DNA of 64,000 bases from Bog-793 sp963761425 (GTDB lineage: Bacteria; Actinomycetota; Acidimicrobiia; Acidimicrobiales; Bog-793). The position numbers and the translations under genes are program-made. Under the pieces are notes generated by a model. That model searched no databases, was not told the origin of the DNA, and was given only the letters and a program-made list of their open reading frames with translations. The DNA lies in NCBI GenBank assembly GCA_963761425.1, contig CAVXGQ010000006.1:1-64000 (forward strand), given 5' to 3'. Shown here in pieces: positions 61,973 through 64,000 of the stretch (position 1 is the first letter of the stretch; each line of letters opens with the position of its first letter).

Positions 61973-62990
61973 CGTGGGTCTTGCCGCTCAGGTTGGCGAG
62001 GTCCTCCACCTCGGACCTCGGGGCGCGGCGCATGAGCAGCGGGATCGCTTCCGACGGCGGGCGGTTCCCGTAACAAACCGCGACAACCTGCTCGGCCACC
62101 GGGACCTCGACCTGGAGGCGGTGGGCGAGTTCCACGACCGGCCGACAGGTCTTCACCCCCTCGGCGACCATGCGGGTCCGGCCGATCACCGCCTCGAGCG
62201 ATTGGCCCTGCCCGAGCGCTACGCCAACCGAGAAGTTCCGGCTCTTCGCGCTGGTGCAGGTCGCGACCAGGTCGCCCAGGCCCGCCAGGCCGGCAAACGT
62301 GGGTGGATCACCGCCGAGCGCGACGCCGAGACGGGTGAGTTCGGCGAGCGATCGGGTGATGAGTGAGGCCCTGGTGTTGTCGCCGAACCCGAGGCCGATC
62401 GCCATCCCGCTCGCCATCGCCAGGACGTTCTTCACCGCACCGGCGACCTCGCAACCGATCACGTCGGGGTTCGTGTAGATGCGGAGGGTTTCGGTCGCGA
62501 ACAGATCCCTCACTTCCGTCGCCAGATCCTCGTCCGCAAAAGCGATGACGGATGCCGTGGGTTGGCCCGCGCCCACCTCGGCGGCGAGGTTGGGACCGGT
62601 GAGCACTCCGACCGGGCGTCCCGGCCAGCACTCGTCGACGATCTCGGAGACGCGGGCCATGCTCCCCTGCTCCAGTCCCTTGGAGAGACTGAGCACGGGT
62701 ACGCCCGCCGGAACCACTCCCGCCGCGGCGGACAGCACGGCGCGGGCTCCGTGACTCGGTAGCGCGATGACGATGATCTCGGCATCACTGAGCGCGTCGG
62801 CGAGTGATGAGGTCGCGCGCAGCTGATCCGACAGGCGCATCTCCCCGAGATATGCGGCGTTTGTCCGATGGTCTCGTATCTCCGCAGCCACGGCCTCGGA
62901 CCGGGACCACAGGGTGGTGGAGGTGCGCGCTGCGACGAGCGATGCGATCGTCGTCCCCCAGGAACCGGCGCCGAGCACGACGAGGTTCAT
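61953..62990 (-). CDS. gpsA: Glycerol-3-phosphate dehydrogenase [NAD(P)+]
   Basis: 345 residues from ATG 62990. Nucleotide motif V-L-G-A-G-S-W-G-T-T, L-S-K-G-L-E, G-P-N-L-A-A-E-V, catalytic Lys in A-G-A-V-K-N-V-L-A-M-A-S-G, and G-L-A-G-L-G-D-L. Makes sn-glycerol-3-phosphate for phospholipids. The open frame continues upstream to 63287, but similarity begins at M-N-L-V-V-L. Co-directional with rnhB and overlapping it. Confidence 0.95.
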   Translation of the reverse strand: MNLVVLGAGSWGTTIASLVAARTSTTLWSRSEAVAAEIRDHRTNAAYLGEMRLSDQLRATSSLADALSDAEIIVIALPSHGARAVLSAAAGVVPAGVPVLSLSKGLEQGSMARVSEIVDECWPGRPVGVLTGPNLAAEVGAGQPTASVIAFADEDLATEVRDLFATETLRIYTNPDVIGCEVAGAVKNVLAMASGMAIGLGFGDNTRASLITRSLAELTRLGVALGGDPPTFAGLAGLGDLVATCTSAKSRNFSVGVALGQGQSLEAVIGRTRMVAEGVKTCRPVVELAHRLQVEVPVAEQVVAVCYGNRPPSEAIPLLMRRAPRSEVEDLANLSGKTHDGTQGG

Positions 62991-63147
62991 TGACGCCTCG
63001 TCACCCGCACGTCCGTCGGCTGCGCGCGCTGCCGAGCACCTTCGACACGCTAATACCCGCCCCCCTCGCGGTCTTTGATCCACCACCCGCACGATCTCGG
63101 AGGTGGTGGGCGTGGCGTGGCTCGCTGGGCTGCAACTAGCTCGACCG

Positions 63148-63153
63148 TAAACT
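63148..63153 (+). promoter_or_regulatory. -10 box of a leaderless promoter (cofC)
   Basis: TAAACT ends 6 bp before the GTG at 63160; no ribosome site is present. Confidence 0.55.
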
Positions 63154-63159
63154 GCGGCT

Positions 63160-63849
63160 GTGCGCGCCGTGCTCGTGCCGGTGAAATCGTTCCAGCAGGC
63201 CAAACTCCGACTCGCACCGGTGCTCAACGACGAGGCGAGAGAAAAGCTCGCACGAGAGCTCGCCGAGGTCGTCATCGCCGCCGCCAAAGGCGCGCCGACC
63301 TACGTCGTCTGCGATGACGGCGGCGTTGCGGACTGGGCCGTTGACCGTGGGGCGACGGTCCTTTACGCGCCCGGGCTCGGACTGTCGGCAGCCGTGGCGG
63401 CAGGCGTCAGACACCTCGCCGACCAAGGTTTCTCGCTCGCGGTGGTCGCGCATGCTGATCTGCCTTTCGTTACCGACCTGTCCCGCTTCGGTTCACCGTC
63501 AGAAGTGACCCTGGCGCCGGACCGCCACCGCGACGGTACGAACGTTGCCGCGGTGCCGACGCAGGTGGGCTTCCGCTTCGCGTACGGCCCGGGTTCGTTC
63601 CACCGCCATCAGGGAGAGGCGCAGCGCCTGGGACTTCACTGCACAGTCGTCGACGACTGGCGACTGTCCTCGGACCTCGACTCGCCCTCCGATCTCGAGT
63701 CCTTCGCGCGCGCTACCAGCGAGCCGGGTACCGAGCCTCCGGCAGCACCCACGGTCCAGGCGACGCCACAATGGACGGGTCCGAGCCTCCCTGGGGACCC
63801 GGCGGTGCGCCGCCCGAAGCACACCGACAACCAATCTTTCGACCCCTGA
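63160..63849 (+). CDS. cofC: 2-phospho-L-lactate (phosphoenolpyruvate) guanylyltransferase
   Basis: 229 residues. CofC motifs: V-P-V-K-S-F-Q-Q-A-K-L-R-L, V-V-C-D-D-G-G-V, G-L-G-L-S-A-A-V, A-H-A-D-L-P, A-P-D-R-H-R-D-G-T-N, and G-P-G-S-F-H-R-H. Activates phospholactate or PEP with GTP in coenzyme F420 synthesis. The last 30 residues are a Pro/Thr-rich tail. Divergent from gpsA. Presence of F420 fits the F420/NADP-type oxidoreductase at 17 kb. Confidence 0.93.
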   Translation: MRAVLVPVKSFQQAKLRLAPVLNDEAREKLARELAEVVIAAAKGAPTYVVCDDGGVADWAVDRGATVLYAPGLGLSAAVAAGVRHLADQGFSLAVVAHADLPFVTDLSRFGSPSEVTLAPDRHRDGTNVAAVPTQVGFRFAYGPGSFHRHQGEAQRLGLHCTVVDDWRLSSDLDSPSDLESFARATSEPGTEPPAAPTVQATPQWTGPSLPGDPAVRRPKHTDNQSFDP

Positions 63850-64000
63850 GCGCCGGCGATCGGAGCCCACTCCGGCGGCCCCGAACTCGGACACGGGGGG
63901 TTTCGCGAGACCGGCCGGCCAGAGGAGCGAGATCTTCAACGCGAAGAAACGAGCCTTAACCCGCGCTGCAATCGCTCCACGTACTTGATATCCGCCCCAC

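Noticed and set aside
62991..63287. N-terminal extension of gpsA to 63287
   Set aside because: Similarity to GpsA starts at M-N-L-V-V-L (62990); the upstream residues overlap the cofC promoter region and the first codons of cofC.

Overview
The window is high-GC DNA from an actinobacterium-like genome. It carries cofC (coenzyme F420 synthesis), an F420/NADP-oxidoreductase-like gene, LytR-CpsA-Psr and GMC enzymes, and actinobacterial transposases. It also has many TANNNT -10 boxes 6-9 nt upstream of a start codon, which implies leaderless mRNAs. Two secreted glutamic (G1, eqolisin-type) peptidases suggest an acid-tolerant lifestyle, so an acidophilic Acidimicrobiia-type organism is my best inference; nothing in the window proves the taxon.

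Layout. 0-6 kb: plant-glycan sugar locus (two ABC sugar permeases, GH31, GH51) broken by a decayed transposase/ATPase chimera. 6.5-16 kb: plsC, then a MacAB-like efflux operon (permease, ATPase, adaptor with an inserted FN3-like domain), divergent from an OmpR-type two-component system and followed by two cysteine-rich lipoprotein genes. 17-21 kb: F420-type oxidoreductase, DUF503 gene, ABC-2 exporter pair, NRAMP-like transporter. 22-25 kb: IS30 element, small membrane protein, third lipoprotein paralogue, IS110 element. 25.8-37 kb: SDR, Ig-G1 peptidase, methyltransferase, LCP protein, GMC oxidoreductase, a ROK-kinase/LOG fusion, GH130, broken HAD phosphatase. 37.8-44 kb: fused molybdenum hydroxylase, ABC pair with a membrane-anchored ATPase, SurE. 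44-58 kb: accessory, decayed region with gene fragments (galM, nucleases, DNA methylase C-terminus), IS1595 transposase, a GC-rich multi-copy repeat family ending at tRNA-Val, and an 11-residue-repeat protein. 58-64 kb: core-like genes (DUF4232 lipoprotein, glutamate dehydrogenase, DMT permease, rnhB, gpsA, cofC).

The most coherent new-looking system is the 7.7-24.2 kb set. A 20-bp direct repeat (GTAACC / GCAACC half sites exactly 11 bp apart) lies upstream of the response-regulator gene, in inverted orientation upstream of the divergent efflux operon, and upstream of three of the four lipoprotein paralogues. I infer a single regulon: sensor kinase plus regulator, tripartite-like exporter, and surface lipoproteins with twin C-M-R-x-H-G modules.

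Several otherwise intact genes contain single 1-2 base frameshifts. These may be real decay or sequencing indels, and raw reads would have to decide.
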